Shown here: positions 18,766 through 29,147 of the stretch, piece by piece
Layout: each line of letters starts with the position of its first letter
Position numbering within the stretch: position 1 is the stretch's first letter
DNA from: Chloropicon primus
Taxonomy: Eukaryota; Chlorophyta; Chloropicophyceae; Chloropicales; Chloropicaceae
Direction of reading: 5' to 3'
Assembly: GCA_023205875.1 (NCBI GenBank)
Contig: CP060755.1
Span: forward strand, 1,364,001 to 1,428,000
Length of the DNA stretch: 64,000 nucleotides
Notes under the pieces: model-generated
What the model was told of the DNA's origin: nothing
What the model saw: only the letters and a program-made list of their open reading frames with translations
Databases searched by the model: none
Made by a program: the position numbers and the translations under genes

Positions 18766-21700
18766 ATGAACAGTCTGAGCGGCTCGGCGCTGGCCAGGCG
18801 CAGGATGGGGCGACCCGGCGGCAAGGACGAGACCGAGGCCCCCGCCTCGATCTCGGAGGACGCCCTTTCCTGGGCCACGGTCTCCGAGGCCGCGTCCACC
18901 TCCCTCGCGAGCGTCAAGACGGTGTCCTTCGACCCCTCCTCCAGGACCCTGTTCGCGACGCACAAGACCGGGAACGTCCTGCTGTGGGACTGGGAGTCCG
19001 GAGGGTTCGAGACCTTCCTGGCGGTCGACAAGGACAGGGACGACATGGTGCACGCGGTGCTGTGCGTCGGGGACACCCTGTGGGTCTCCTCGGGGAAGGG
19101 GAAGATCATCCTGTACGACATCGCGACGGTCAAGACGGTGACCAAGGTGGTGGCCCACACCGCCGAGGTGTTCTGCATGAGGAGGGTGAGCGGCACGGGG
19201 GTCGCCAAGGTCCTCACCGGGAGCATCGACTTCGTGGTGAAGATCTGGGACGAGGACGCCATGCTGGTGTCCCACAGCTCCCACCACCATGGGGCCATCC
19301 TGTGCGCGGTCCAGGTGCGGGCCCCCCGACTGGGGAGGGACTTGGACCACCCCCAGATCTGGACGGGGTCCCACGACGGCACCGTGTTCAAGTGGAACGA
19401 CACCAACAAGGACGGGGAGGTCAGCAAGGAGGAGGGCGCGACGCTCAAGCACGCCACGTCGGAGGCCGTGACCTGCCTGGAGCAGGTCAACGACTACATC
19501 TGGGCGGGGACGGAGAGGGGCAAGCTCGTTATCTGGGACCTGGACGAGGAGGAGCCGGTGTGCGAGATCCCGGCGCACAAGGAGAGGATCAGCTCCGTGT
19601 GCGACATGGGGAGGTCCGCCTGGTCCGCCGGGGCGGACAAGGTCATCCTGGGCTGGAGCGCCAGGTCCCTCCCCGTCCGGCCCAAGATGCTCTACAAGGT
19701 CGACGCGGAGATCGGGTACGTGAAGAACATGATCAGGATCAACTGGGGGCTTTGGGTGTTCCACAGCAAGGGCCTGGCCATCTACTCGGCGGCGAGCTCC
19801 CTGGAGGACGCCCAGGACCGGTGCGAGCAGCTCCTGGAGGAGAAGGACAGGTTGGCCTCCAAGATGAAGGACCTCGCAGACGACGTGGCCCACGGCAAGG
19901 CCGTGGAGGACTCCCTCGAGCACCAGCTCAGGACCCTCTCGGCCAGGCAGGAGAAGGCGAAGGCGGAGCTCGCGAACACGAAGGGCCAGCTCGCGGACAC
20001 GCGGTCAGAGCTGGAGGAAGCGAAGAAGAAGCACGAGGACTCGGCCAAGGAGGCCAGCGAGGACATGCAGAGGAAGGACGACCAAGCCAAGGCCAAGGAA
20101 GCTGAGCTGGACGGCTTGAAGCAGAAGCTGGGGGAGCTGGAGGCGAAAAGCAGGGACGCGAAGGACCTCGCGAAGAAGCAGGAGCAGAAACTGGCAGAGG
20201 AGCTCCAGGCGAAACAGGAGGAATTGGCTTCGAAGGAGATGGAGCTGGCCGCAAAGGGGAGCAGCGCCATCGAGGAGAAGGAAAGACTCGAAGGGGAGCT
20301 GTCCTCGAAAGCCTCTGAGCTCGAGAAGAAGGAGCAGGATATGAGCAGCCTGCAAAAGAGGCTCGAGGAGGAGAAAAGGGAGAAGGATGCCACGGTGGCA
20401 ACTCTCCAGAGCGAATTCGAGGTCAAGCTGCAGAGGGAAACGGAAGCGAAAGAGGGTGAGATCGAGAAGCTCAGGGCAGAACTCCAAGCCAAAGCCGAGA
20501 AGGAACAGAGGGAGAAAGAGGGCGAGATCGCGGCCTTGAAGGAGAGGATGCGGGCCCAGCTGGAAGCCGAGAAGACCCAGAGGGACGGGGAACTAGCAGA
20601 CCTGAGGACCAAACTGCAGGCCGAGCTGGACGCGGAGAGAGAGGACAACAAGAGAGAAATCGAGAGCTTGCTGAATCGGATTGGGGAGCTCGAGAGCCGG
20701 GCCGAGAACTCTGCGGGGGAGAATCAGAAGCTGCTGGAAAGCAAGGACCGGGAGAAGATGGGTCTGGAGCAGGAACTTGCGGAGGCTTTGCGAGGGAAAG
20801 ATGAGGCGGAGAAGCAGGCCGGGTCCTTGCAGGACCAAGTCTCACGGAACTTGGAAGACATCAAGAGGTTCCAAGATCAGATCACGGGGCTGAACGACAA
20901 GATGAGTGCCTTGGAGTCGGAGTTGAAGAAGCGGGAGTCGGAGCTGGCCGATAAATCGTCCGAGGTCGAAAAATTGGAGAACGAGCAAAGTTCCTTGCGC
21001 GAGACTTCTACCAAAACTCTTGACGAGGCCCTGGCCAAGTCTCAAGCGGAGAGAGAGGATATGGAGGGGAAGCTGAACACCGAGATCAAGGGATTGCAGG
21101 ACAAGTTGGCAGATATCAGCCGAAGCCGTGACGAGGGACTCCGTGATTCAGAGGGGAAATTGCGGGAAGCAGAAGCTTCGGTGTCTTCTCTCCAAGAGTC
21201 GCTGAGCAAGAGTGAGACGGACAACGCGAGGCTTGAGAATGAAAACTCAAAACTCGCCGAGGATGTGAAGAACTTGCGCAGCAATCATGCCAAGACGCTC
21301 TTGCTTGCCGGAAGCAAGCACCAGGAGCTGCTTGCCCGGAGCAGGAAGGAGATGGAGGAGAAGAGTCTACAATACGAGAAAACAATCGAGGCAAAGGATG
21401 CTGAGATAAAGGACCTCCAGAACAAACATTCTGAAGCTTGCGGGGAATACGAAGAGCGCCTCAAGGAAGTTGAAGAGGCTCGAGATGGGAGGGAAGCGGA
21501 AATGGCAGGCGAAATCGACAAACTGCAGGAGGAGCTGCAAGAGAAAGAGGGAGAGTGCAGCCAGCAACGGAGTCATGCCCAAGAGAAAGAGGAAGAGTAC
21601 GAGTCCACGATCAGATCCAAAGATGAGGCCCACAGGTCTGAAGTTGCAGAGCTTGAGGGCAAGGTTCGAGAATGTGAAGACCTTCTGGAGAACCAGAAAG

Positions 21701-23214
21701 GGGACCTGCTGCAGTGCCAAGCAGACTACGAGGAGAAGTTGAAAAATGAGCGGGACGAGACGAAGAAGATCAAAGACTTGTATGATGCCTCCCAGGCCAC
21801 CGCTCGCCTTCTTGAAGAGGACTTGGGGAAGATCCTGGCCGAGTTTGACCTGGCCGAGTCGAGAATCAAGGAATACCAAGAGATGGTCAACGCGCTGAGG
21901 GCTATCCACGAAGAGCAGGCCAAGATCGTTGCAGAAAAGCACGAAAGGGAAAAGGTGGGCTTGCGTCAGCAAATCGCGGACTTGAAAGACGAGATTGCGG
22001 GAATCCATTCGGCCCATGCGACAGAGCTGAGGGAACAAAAGGAAAGGCTGGAGGAAAGCAAGCGTAAAATGCTTGAAAAGCACCGAGTTGAGATCGAGAG
22101 TTTCGACAAGAGATTGGAGGAGCAAAATCGTGAGTTCAGCGACAGGAGGACCGAGATTCTCCAGCAGTACAAGTCTGAAATCGAACTTCTGAACAGGACA
22201 ACAAAGGAAGTGGAACAAAAGCTGCTGCTTCATATTCAAAGGATAGAGGGAGAGAAGAAAGACTTGGAGGCGGAATTGTCGAGGACGAAGGAAGAGCTGC
22301 AGAAGCATGCCTACAATGAGGACATGTTGAGCAATAAGAACTCGAGCCTGATCTCCCGAAACGATGAGCTGGAAGGATCAGCCATGCAGCACGCGGCTGA
22401 AAAGGAGCGCATCTTCATGGAACTGGAGGACTTGCGGTCTCTCGTGGAATCCACAAGAGGAGCGAATCCTTTAGCATACGCCAACATGTTTCACCCAGAC
22501 GGGGTTGACGTGGCACTGTACATGAGAACCTTGAAGCAAGACATCTTCACCACGATATCGGGCCTGAACAAAGATCTTGGAGGCTTGAAGCACGAGCTCG
22601 ATGTCCGTGACAAGAGCATTGTTTCCCTGGGAGACGAGGTGAAGGCGCTGGAAGAGGGTCTAGAAAAGAAAAGGAAGAAGAAGCGCAAGTGGAAGATGGC
22701 GTACTTGAGGCTCTCTGCCACACACGCGGAGGAACTCAATGGCCTTCAATCGCAATTGCAGCAGACGAGCGATCAACTCCAAAACCAACAAGCCAGCTGC
22801 AAGAAGGTCCAGCAAGCCCTGAGACAAGCTGCCCACCAGCTCCAACACGCGAAGAAACTAGAGGGAGCTCTGGATCAGGCTCAGGAGGAGTACGGGCAAC
22901 TGCTGACAAAGCTGAGCTCCGTCAGGCAGCAGGCCGAGTCAGAAAAGCGGCAGTCTCAGGAAGTGATAACCGCGCTCCAATCAGAGCTGGGCGCGAAGAC
23001 CAGAGTTTTTGAGCAGGCCATGTCAGAAATGAACAGCGAAGTGAATGAGCTGAAGCAGATGAAGAGGAAGCAGGAGCAAAAGCACGCTGCACATGAAGCT
23101 GCTCTCAGGTACGAAGAGGAGGCCCGGGCGAGGAGAAAGAAGGTAGTGGAGCCAAGCGACGACGCGAAAGAAAACTTCAAGGAGAGGGAGAGGTATTCTG
23201 GATTCGTTTGTTGA
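18766..23214 (+). CDS. Large WD40-repeat plus coiled-coil protein (1,482 residues)
   Basis: The N-terminal ~340 residues form a WD40-type propeller: repeated WD/WE-ending blades such as HKTGNVLLWDWESGGFETF, GKGKIILYDIATVKTV, LTGSIDFVVKIWDEDAML, WTGSHDGTVFKWNDTNKDGE, AGTERGKLVIWDLDEEEP and SAGADKVILGWSARSLPV. The remaining ~1,100 residues are almost continuous coiled coil rich in Lys, Glu, Gln and Leu, ending in a short basic tail. The combination of one propeller and a very long rod suggests a scaffold or tether, for example on the cytoskeleton, Golgi or basal body; this is inference. I do not recognise a named family. The ATG at 18766 (context GGAGATGAAC) lies just before conserved-looking sequence. 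It ends 48 bp from the PP2A-A stop codon on the other strand. Confidence 0.8.
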   Translation: MNSLSGSALARRRMGRPGGKDETEAPASISEDALSWATVSEAASTSLASVKTVSFDPSSRTLFATHKTGNVLLWDWESGGFETFLAVDKDRDDMVHAVLCVGDTLWVSSGKGKIILYDIATVKTVTKVVAHTAEVFCMRRVSGTGVAKVLTGSIDFVVKIWDEDAMLVSHSSHHHGAILCAVQVRAPRLGRDLDHPQIWTGSHDGTVFKWNDTNKDGEVSKEEGATLKHATSEAVTCLEQVNDYIWAGTERGKLVIWDLDEEEPVCEIPAHKERISSVCDMGRSAWSAGADKVILGWSARSLPVRPKMLYKVDAEIGYVKNMIRINWGLWVFHSKGLAIYSAASSLEDAQDRCEQLLEEKDRLASKMKDLADDVAHGKAVEDSLEHQLRTLSARQEKAKAELANTKGQLADTRSELEEAKKKHEDSAKEASEDMQRKDDQAKAKEAELDGLKQKLGELEAKSRDAKDLAKKQEQKLAEELQAKQEELASKEMELAAKGSSAIEEKERLEGELSSKASELEKKEQDMSSLQKRLEEEKREKDATVATLQSEFEVKLQRETEAKEGEIEKLRAELQAKAEKEQREKEGEIAALKERMRAQLEAEKTQRDGELADLRTKLQAELDAEREDNKREIESLLNRIGELESRAENSAGENQKLLESKDREKMGLEQELAEALRGKDEAEKQAGSLQDQVSRNLEDIKRFQDQITGLNDKMSALESELKKRESELADKSSEVEKLENEQSSLRETSTKTLDEALAKSQAEREDMEGKLNTEIKGLQDKLADISRSRDEGLRDSEGKLREAEASVSSLQESLSKSETDNARLENENSKLAEDVKNLRSNHAKTLLLAGSKHQELLARSRKEMEEKSLQYEKTIEAKDAEIKDLQNKHSEACGEYEERLKEVEEARDGREAEMAGEIDKLQEELQEKEGECSQQRSHAQEKEEEYESTIRSKDEAHRSEVAELEGKVRECEDLLENQKGDLLQCQADYEEKLKNERDETKKIKDLYDASQATARLLEEDLGKILAEFDLAESRIKEYQEMVNALRAIHEEQAKIVAEKHEREKVGLRQQIADLKDEIAGIHSAHATELREQKERLEESKRKMLEKHRVEIESFDKRLEEQNREFSDRRTEILQQYKSEIELLNRTTKEVEQKLLLHIQRIEGEKKDLEAELSRTKEELQKHAYNEDMLSNKNSSLISRNDELEGSAMQHAAEKERIFMELEDLRSLVESTRGANPLAYANMFHPDGVDVALYMRTLKQDIFTTISGLNKDLGGLKHELDVRDKSIVSLGDEVKALEEGLEKKRKKKRKWKMAYLRLSATHAEELNGLQSQLQQTSDQLQNQQASCKKVQQALRQAAHQLQHAKKLEGALDQAQEEYGQLLTKLSSVRQQAESEKRQSQEVITALQSELGAKTRVFEQAMSEMNSEVNELKQMKRKQEQKHAAHEAALRYEEEARARRKKVVEPSDDAKENFKERERYSGFVC

Positions 23215-23262
23215 TTGCTTGTATGTGTACGAGAATATTTTTGTCCTTTAAAAGAAAGAAAT

Positions 23263-25296
23263 TTACCCACGTATTGTCATCTCAGCCTCTCTCGCAAAGA
23301 AACGAACGTCGTGGTCCACATCGTCCTGCATGTCTGCGAGCCAAGGTTTAATGGTCGACGAAACTATAGCTGGGTCCACGCACGGAATCACGTCCTTCAT
23401 CAACCTGCAAGCATGGAATCTGACATTTGGAACCTTGTCCTTGTTGAACTTCATCAGCTCTGGAAGGAGCATCGTCTGAAGGATCTCCGAGCTGACCACC
23501 GTCGCCATGGCCCCCACTGCTTCCATGATAGTCATGCGAAGAAGGAAATGTGGGTGCTGGAGCTTATCCAACATCTTTGGCAAAACGAATTCTTGAACCC
23601 AATCACTTCCAAAGTCTTCCGCAAGATTCTTCAAGTTCTGGGCTGCAGCAGTTCTAATCGTTGCCACGCTGTCTTCAAGCCACTGGATGCAGAGCTTTCC
23701 CAAGATGTCGTTGAATGAGAAGATGCCCAGCTGTCTTGCAAGGAGAGGGAAATAATTTATGATGGCGAGCCTGACACGCCAATGTCTGTCCTCGGCCAGA
23801 GCGACGATTGCAGGCAAAAGGTTCTTCTGAAGCAACTGAATCCCAATGATCTTGCTCACTTGCTCCAAGTTGCGGATGATATTCAGTCTCACGTCTGGGA
23901 ACTCGTCTCTAAGCAAGGTCAGAATGATTGGCAGCAAGTTCGTCTCGATCTCGTTTCCGTCATCAAAAATTGGGGCAATGACCATGACCGCGATTGCGAT
24001 CGCGGCGCGGACGTGCTGCGAGGTGTCGTTGGACAGCTCCTTCAAGCAAGGCAGGATCTCCGTCAAGGTCAAGGCACCGCCAACAAAACCGCAAAAGTCG
24101 CCAGCCTTTTGAGCAGCTGCGACGCGCACCTCAGCCTCGTTGTCCTTGAGAAGGTTGACGTAGACCGTGACAAGCTCGGCCATGGTGATCTCTTTGCCAA
24201 TGACATCGCAGAGCTCATTGACCTGCTGGGCGACCATGTACCTCACCCTCCAGGACTTGTCGGAGGAAAACTTTTGGACTGCTGGCAATATCTTGGAAGT
24301 CGACCCCTCCTTCCCAAGCAGCTTGGCGAGGGCAGAGCAGGTTCCCACGGCAAGGAGCCTCACAGAGTCCTGGTCGTCCTCGCAAAGCTCGGCGAAGATG
24401 GTCATCACCTCCGTCATCAATCGCTCCTTCTCCAACTTCTCTGCGTACTTTCCGAGCTGCTGAGCAGCGGCTCTCCTAACCATCGGGGTCTCGTCCTTGC
24501 AGAGCTCGTTGAATCCCACCCTAAGCTCCTGCTTCACCTCGTCGGAGGACTTCTCGTAAGCAACAGCGAAAAGGCCGCAGGACGACACTCTGGCCGTGAA
24601 CCACTCCGTCTTCGCCAGGCGGGTCACGAGGGGAATGTAGTGCAACTCCAGCGCGCCCCCGTCCATCTGCTCCGCGATCTTGCACAGGCTCTCCACGGCC
24701 TTCTCCCTCACCACGGTCTCCTCGACAGTCGCGAGGGACTCCAAGGGCGGCAGGAGGTGGAAGGCAAACTTGACTCCCCCCACGACTGGCACGAAGTTCC
24801 CGAGCTCCTCCGCGAGGACCGTCAGGGCCTCGTCCTCATCCTCCGTGCTCTCGCTCAGAAAAGGAATGAGCTCCTCCCTCGTCCGCTCGGGACCCAGGGC
24901 CTTGGCGATGATAGTCAAGCGCCGAAGCGAGTTCAACCGAATCACGATGTCATCGTTCTTCAGCTCGTCGATCAGGACGGCTATAGGATACAAGTCTTCG
25001 GACGACTCCGTCTGAACACACGTCGCGGCGCGAAAGGAAGGAAGCAGGCGCAAGACACAAAGCGGCAACGAAGCAGATCCCACAGTTAGTCAACGCCGCT
25101 CCGCACGCCAAGGAACATCGGGGCCGAACGAACGAACGAAAGAAAGAAAGCAACACTCCCAAACAAACAAAAAGACCGAAAAAGTCTCCCGCGCCTTTCC
25201 CGGAACCGAGCCAAACCCACGGACTCCCCCTCGCCCAAACAACTCTGGGCGCTCGTATGGCATCGCATCATCCCAAAGGTCTCGCCTACTCACCAT
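23263..25296 (-). CDS. PPP2R1A: PP2A scaffolding subunit A (PR65), with an intron right after the ATG
   Basis: The A subunit is the HEAT-repeat scaffold that joins catalytic and regulatory subunits of protein phosphatase 2A. I model exon 1 as only the start codon (25294-25296), a GTGAGT donor, a 282-bp intron (25012-25293) ending in GTTCAG, and exon 2 at 23263-25011. The product then begins [20 protein letters not shown], matching the usual start of plant PR65, and has 583 residues, close to the family's ~587. Without splicing the frame would have an unrelated leader and no ATG. HEAT repeats run throughout, for example [52 protein letters not shown] and [19 protein letters not shown]. Convergent with the large coiled-coil gene (48 bp). 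Confidence 0.93.
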
Positions 25297-25899
25297 CTTC
25301 TCTTTTCCAACCACGCGCGCGGTCTCCCTTGTCCCTCCTCCCGAGGCGCGTTCCCTTGGGTCGCTCTCTCTCGCTCCTCTCCTGACCTAGGCCTAGGCCC
25401 TTTGAATTGAAAATTTCCGCGATTCTAGCGACCGAGGGAGGCGGAGCTCGGGCAGCCAGTGAAGCGAAGGGGACAGCAGCGTCGAAGAGAGAGGAGAGAG
25501 GAAGGGGACGAGGACGAGGACTGGGGGCGAGGGCAGGAGGAAGGAGCGAGAGATCTTGCCCTTGCGTTTGTGGTACCTTGAGAGAGACGACGGAGCCGTG
25601 GTGAGGACTGGAGGAAGGAAAGGGGAGAGGGAGAGGGATCGAACACGGCCACGGTGGGGTTGCTCAGGGGAAGGTGCAGGCGGGTTGGAGCCAGCAGGTT
25701 GGCGACGACGACTTGGAGGCCAGCGGGATTGCGAGTTGGGTGCGCCTCGGGAGCGAGGAGGCTTGTTTCACCTGGTCGCAATAGGAGGCTTGTGGTTGGG
25801 GCGAAAAGTGATGGGCGGCAACTAGAAGGTGACGAGGGGAATTCTGGAGGGCGCGAGGACAGCGGGAGGGCTGCGTTGGAACGACGGGGGGGAGAAAGT
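25297..25899. promoter_or_regulatory. Divergent intergenic region, PP2A-A / BT1 carrier
   Basis: No gene is supported in these 603 bp. The carrier's reading frame stays open upstream to about 25654 but without an in-frame ATG, so that part is treated as 5' untranslated sequence. The region is GC- and purine-rich on the right and contains a CT/TC-rich block at about 25319-25385. Confidence 0.5.
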
Positions 25900-27294
25900 A
25901 TGAGCCGAAACCTTAGGGATCGCCGAGGTCGGGGGGACGCGGGCAGGGAAGACGTTGAAGTGAGTCTGGGGGAGGGGCCTGTGCCGAGCTACGACAAGAG
26001 GGGCGGGAAGAAGGGAGGACTCCTTGATTTGGAGATAAGCGGTGTGCCGGCAACCGACTTGTGCGCGATATTGTCCGTGTACTTCGTTCAGGGAAGCATG
26101 AACTTGTCCAGGATAGCGCTCTCGCTGTTCCTGAAGGATGATCTGAACCTGAGCCCGGCACAAGCCTCGCTGATAGAATCCTCGTCTTACATTCCCTGGA
26201 CAGTCAAACCGATCTATGGCTTCTTGAGTGACTCGCTGCCGCTGAACGGGTACAAGAGGAAGTCTTATCTGCAAATCTGCGGCATCCTGAACAGCATTGC
26301 TTGGCTGTTCTTCGCCTATTACGTGAACAGCCCTGCCCTGGCAACGGTGGCGATCGTGGGGAGTGCTGTCGGAACGGCCTGCAGCGACGTCGTCGTCGAC
26401 TCGATTGTCGTCGAGAGGTCGAGAGACCAGGAGACGGCTGGAACTCTACAGTCGCTTTGCTGGATGTCTTACGCAACAGGGGGGATTATCTCGTCCTTCT
26501 TCAGTGGCAAGCTCGTGGAAAACATGGGGTCCAGGGGGGTTTTCAAGCTCACAGCGCTGGTTCCCCTCCTGACTTTCCTCTTCTCCTTTGTTCTGCACGA
26601 AGAGAGGATAAAAGGCTCTGAAAGCAAGAAGCCCCTGGCGAGTAGAATTGGGAGCCAGACCAAGAGACTGGCGGCGGCGGTGAAGCAGCCGGCCATCCTG
26701 TACCCCGTGATATTCATTTTCATTTTCCAGGCAACCCCGAATCCGGAGGGGGCCTTCTTCTTCTTCAAGACGGAGAAGCTGGGGTTCTCCCCTGACTTTT
26801 TGGGACAAGTTAACTTTGTGTCACGAGTTGCGATGCTCTTGGGCATTGGGTTTTACAACAGGTCTCTGAAGAGAGTCCCACTGAGAACCGTGTTCTTGTG
26901 GGTGATCATCGTCGGATTCTTGTTGGGCTCGACCCAGCTGCTTCTGATTTCGGGTTACAACAGGACACTCGGGATAAGTGACGAAATTTTTGCTCTTGGG
27001 GACAGCGCAGTCCTCACTGTCCTTGGACAGCTGTCTTTCATGCCCCTGCTCGTGCTTGCGGCACAGATCTGCCCAGAGGGGGTGGAGGCAACACTTTTTG
27101 CGACGTTGATGAGTATTTTGAATTCTGGGTCGTTCATTGGCACGAGCTTGGGTGCCTCTCTGACCCAGCTATTTGGCGTAACTTCGGAGAACTTCGACAA
27201 CATGTTTTCATTGGTGTCGACGTGCCTGCTCCTGCAGCTTGTTCCTCTCATGTTCTTAAAACTAGTGCCGGACGATCTAACTTCGGAAGAGTAA
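25900..27294 (+). CDS. BT1/FBT-family folate-biopterin transporter (MFS)
   Basis: Members of the BT1 (folate-biopterin transporter) family of the major facilitator superfamily move folates or pterins, in plants often at the plastid envelope. The protein has 464 residues from the ATG at 25900, with about twelve hydrophobic helices. Family features include SVYFVQGSMNLSRIALSLFL, the segment LIESSSYIPWTVKPIYGFLS with the conserved PWxxKPxxGxxSD motif, and DVVVDSIVVERSRDQE following helix 4. A charged central loop (KKPLASRIGSQTKR) separates the two halves. QATPNPEGAFFFFKTEKLGF and ICPEGVEATLFATLMSILN also match the family. The hydrophilic first ~50 residues do not look like a strong transit peptide. 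The actual substrate cannot be told from sequence. Convergent with the pseudokinase gene across a wide 394-bp gap. Confidence 0.88.
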   Translation: MSRNLRDRRGRGDAGREDVEVSLGEGPVPSYDKRGGKKGGLLDLEISGVPATDLCAILSVYFVQGSMNLSRIALSLFLKDDLNLSPAQASLIESSSYIPWTVKPIYGFLSDSLPLNGYKRKSYLQICGILNSIAWLFFAYYVNSPALATVAIVGSAVGTACSDVVVDSIVVERSRDQETAGTLQSLCWMSYATGGIISSFFSGKLVENMGSRGVFKLTALVPLLTFLFSFVLHEERIKGSESKKPLASRIGSQTKRLAAAVKQPAILYPVIFIFIFQATPNPEGAFFFFKTEKLGFSPDFLGQVNFVSRVAMLLGIGFYNRSLKRVPLRTVFLWVIIVGFLLGSTQLLLISGYNRTLGISDEIFALGDSAVLTVLGQLSFMPLLVLAAQICPEGVEATLFATLMSILNSGSFIGTSLGASLTQLFGVTSENFDNMFSLVSTCLLLQLVPLMFLKLVPDDLTSEE

Positions 27295-27688
27295 TATAAT
27301 GAGAAAGTAAGATTTGATTCAAACTTGAAGCCACAGCCCAATCTGTGATCTCTCTTGATATGTTATTGTACACAAGTGTCTCCCCCGCCACCCGAGACGG
27401 ACTAAGACTAAGTGAGCAAAAGAAGAGAGAGAGAGAAAGTTAGCAAGCGGTTCAACCAAAGTAATTGGTCACGAGAACGATTGAGCAAAAATATCCCTGC
27501 GTCTCACACTTCAAGATGAAATCGTGTCACCGTGGGAGTTGAGTCCACAGGAGTGAATCTTGGCGGAGTTTAGCGCTGAAGTGATGTTACGGCTTTTATA
27601 AACATCCCAGTGACTCTATTGAGCTCCGCCCTTGGTGACTACTGGCAAGTGGGCAGCAAGAAGCATCCTTACCTTTTTGCAGCCCCCT
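27295..27688. other. Unusually wide convergent gap, no gene seen
   Basis: At 394 bp this is the longest stop-to-stop gap between convergent genes in the window (others are 38-206 bp). It is less GC-rich than its flanks, has a (GA)n run at about 27424-27438 and a TTTTATAAAC at about 27594. I looked for tRNA, snRNA and box C/D features and found none that were convincing. Confidence 0.5.
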
Positions 27689-28909
27689 TTATTCAATCGT
27701 CGCTTGTTCAAACACCCCCAAACACGACTCCGCGGTTGGTCTTGATTTCCACCCTGGATTCACCATGGCCTCTATCAAGCCCCACCCATCAAAACTGTCC
27801 AGCCACTCCACTGCTTCCTGGTACTGTTCGTCGGCCCGTATGAAGTCCCTCATTTCTCCCTTGATGCTCCCAGAGAAGGTCACATCCACGTACCTCCTCA
27901 AAGTCGCCATGTCCAAGGGTGTGCCCTCAGGGGAGAAGGACTTCAATATCACGTAGAGGAGCACCAAGCCCATCTCGTAAATGTCATCCGCGATTCCAAA
28001 ATTCTTCTTCTGAAAGTAGCTCTCGCACCCACTCTCCTCGGACCTCCTCCACAGGTCCATTTCTCGCTGCTTCCTGACATTCATCCCCTCCCCGGCGTCG
28101 TCCCTCCCAGCCTCCCACAGCTCGGCCAAGGTGCCACCTCCCCTGAGGTTTGCCTCGCCGACGCTCACACAGAAACTCAGCTCCCTCAATTTCACCTTCA
28201 CCTGCTTTTCCCTCTCGTCCACCGTCGAGAGCAGCACGCAGTCTGGGGTCAAGTTTTGGTGAAGGAGCTCCGCTGCGTGGAGCTGCTGCAACCCTCCGAG
28301 GGCACCCCTGACAACCTGGATCAAGAAGGCCTTCCTTCTCTTCAAGTCGAGTTCGGGATCGATGAAACTCAGCAAGGTCCAGTTCCTCTGCTGCTTCTGC
28401 TCCCCGATCCCCTTGGCCTGCTCGCACCAGTAGGACAAGGGATAGATGCAATCGTTGGAGAACACGAGCCACCTCTCCCCGACCCTCCCATCGTACGTCC
28501 CCAAAAGAGAGCACACGTTTTCGCAGTGGCCGCTTCGCGCAACCCGGGCGTGGGCAGCCACTTCGTTCGCTGCCAAATCAGCGCACTGCTCGGGGTACTC
28601 TTTCGCTATGACCATGCCTTCGAACCCCGCCGCGCATATCGCGCCGCTGTACACCCTCACTGTCGCCTTCACCTCGTCCACTGAGGTCAACCCACTTATG
28701 GAGTCTATCCTCTTGAGGGCAAGCTCGCCGATTTGCCTGAGGTCGCTGAAGTCCTCCGCGTTGAACTCATAGAGCGGCTCCGCGGCACGACAACGGACGC
28801 AAGGTCGCAAGCTTCGCCGGCTCTCGGCCCTTGGTCTCAGCTCCCACGGGGCCTTCGCGACCGCTCTCGGGCAGCGCCACGACATGCGCTGCCCAAGACT
28901 GAAGGACAT
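27689..28909 (-). CDS. Chloroplast-targeted protein kinase-like fold, probably a pseudokinase
   Basis: The 406-residue protein begins with about 40 residues rich in Arg, Ser, Ala and lacking acidic residues, as in a chloroplast transit peptide. A degenerate protein-kinase fold follows. A candidate ATP-binding Lys is in GMVIAKEYP and a candidate helix-C Glu in ANEVAAHARVA. The catalytic loop, normally HRDxKxxN, reads HQNLTPDCVL, so the catalytic Asp and the Asn are missing. The DFG motif is replaced by ELSFCVS. A helix-F-like Asp is kept in IADDIYEMGLVLLYVILKSF. It therefore probably cannot phosphorylate in the normal way and may be a regulator or scaffold in the plastid. I cannot name an orthologue with certainty. 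The ATG at 28909 is the first in frame. Confidence 0.72.
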   Translation of the reverse strand: MSFSLGQRMSWRCPRAVAKAPWELRPRAESRRSLRPCVRCRAAEPLYEFNAEDFSDLRQIGELALKRIDSISGLTSVDEVKATVRVYSGAICAAGFEGMVIAKEYPEQCADLAANEVAAHARVARSGHCENVCSLLGTYDGRVGERWLVFSNDCIYPLSYWCEQAKGIGEQKQQRNWTLLSFIDPELDLKRRKAFLIQVVRGALGGLQQLHAAELLHQNLTPDCVLLSTVDEREKQVKVKLRELSFCVSVGEANLRGGGTLAELWEAGRDDAGEGMNVRKQREMDLWRRSEESGCESYFQKKNFGIADDIYEMGLVLLYVILKSFSPEGTPLDMATLRRYVDVTFSGSIKGEMRDFIRADEQYQEAVEWLDSFDGWGLIEAMVNPGWKSRPTAESCLGVFEQATIE

Positions 28910-29044
28910 GAAATCGTCGTCGTCGTGGGCGCCGTCGTCGTCGTTTTTATTTCCGAAATTGAGCCCTCCTTCTTAGTGCTTGCGTTGCGAGAGAGCAACA
29001 CGACTACTGGACGAGTCCTATAAAGCGTCATAAGTGTTACAATA

Positions 29045-29064
29045 TATGGTATGGTATGGTATGG
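29045..29064. repeat. (TATGG)4 microsatellite
   Basis: Four perfect TATGG units lie between the pseudokinase start and the stop of the next minus-strand gene. It is a simple repeat with no sign of function. Confidence 0.8.
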
Positions 29065-29147
29065 TACAATTGTCTTGGCTCCGGCACCGCGCCTTTGCGT
29101 GTGGTGGAAACGCGTCAGTGGCGCTTCTTCTCTTCCCTTCGTCATAT

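Noticed and set aside
23782-25089. 435-codon plus-strand frame opposite PP2A-A
   Set aside because: Antisense of HEAT repeats, with no homology pattern of its own.
25654-25899. N-terminal extension of the BT1 carrier
   Set aside because: The frame is open but has no ATG, only GTG, and the conserved family region begins after 25900. An upstream exon cannot be excluded.
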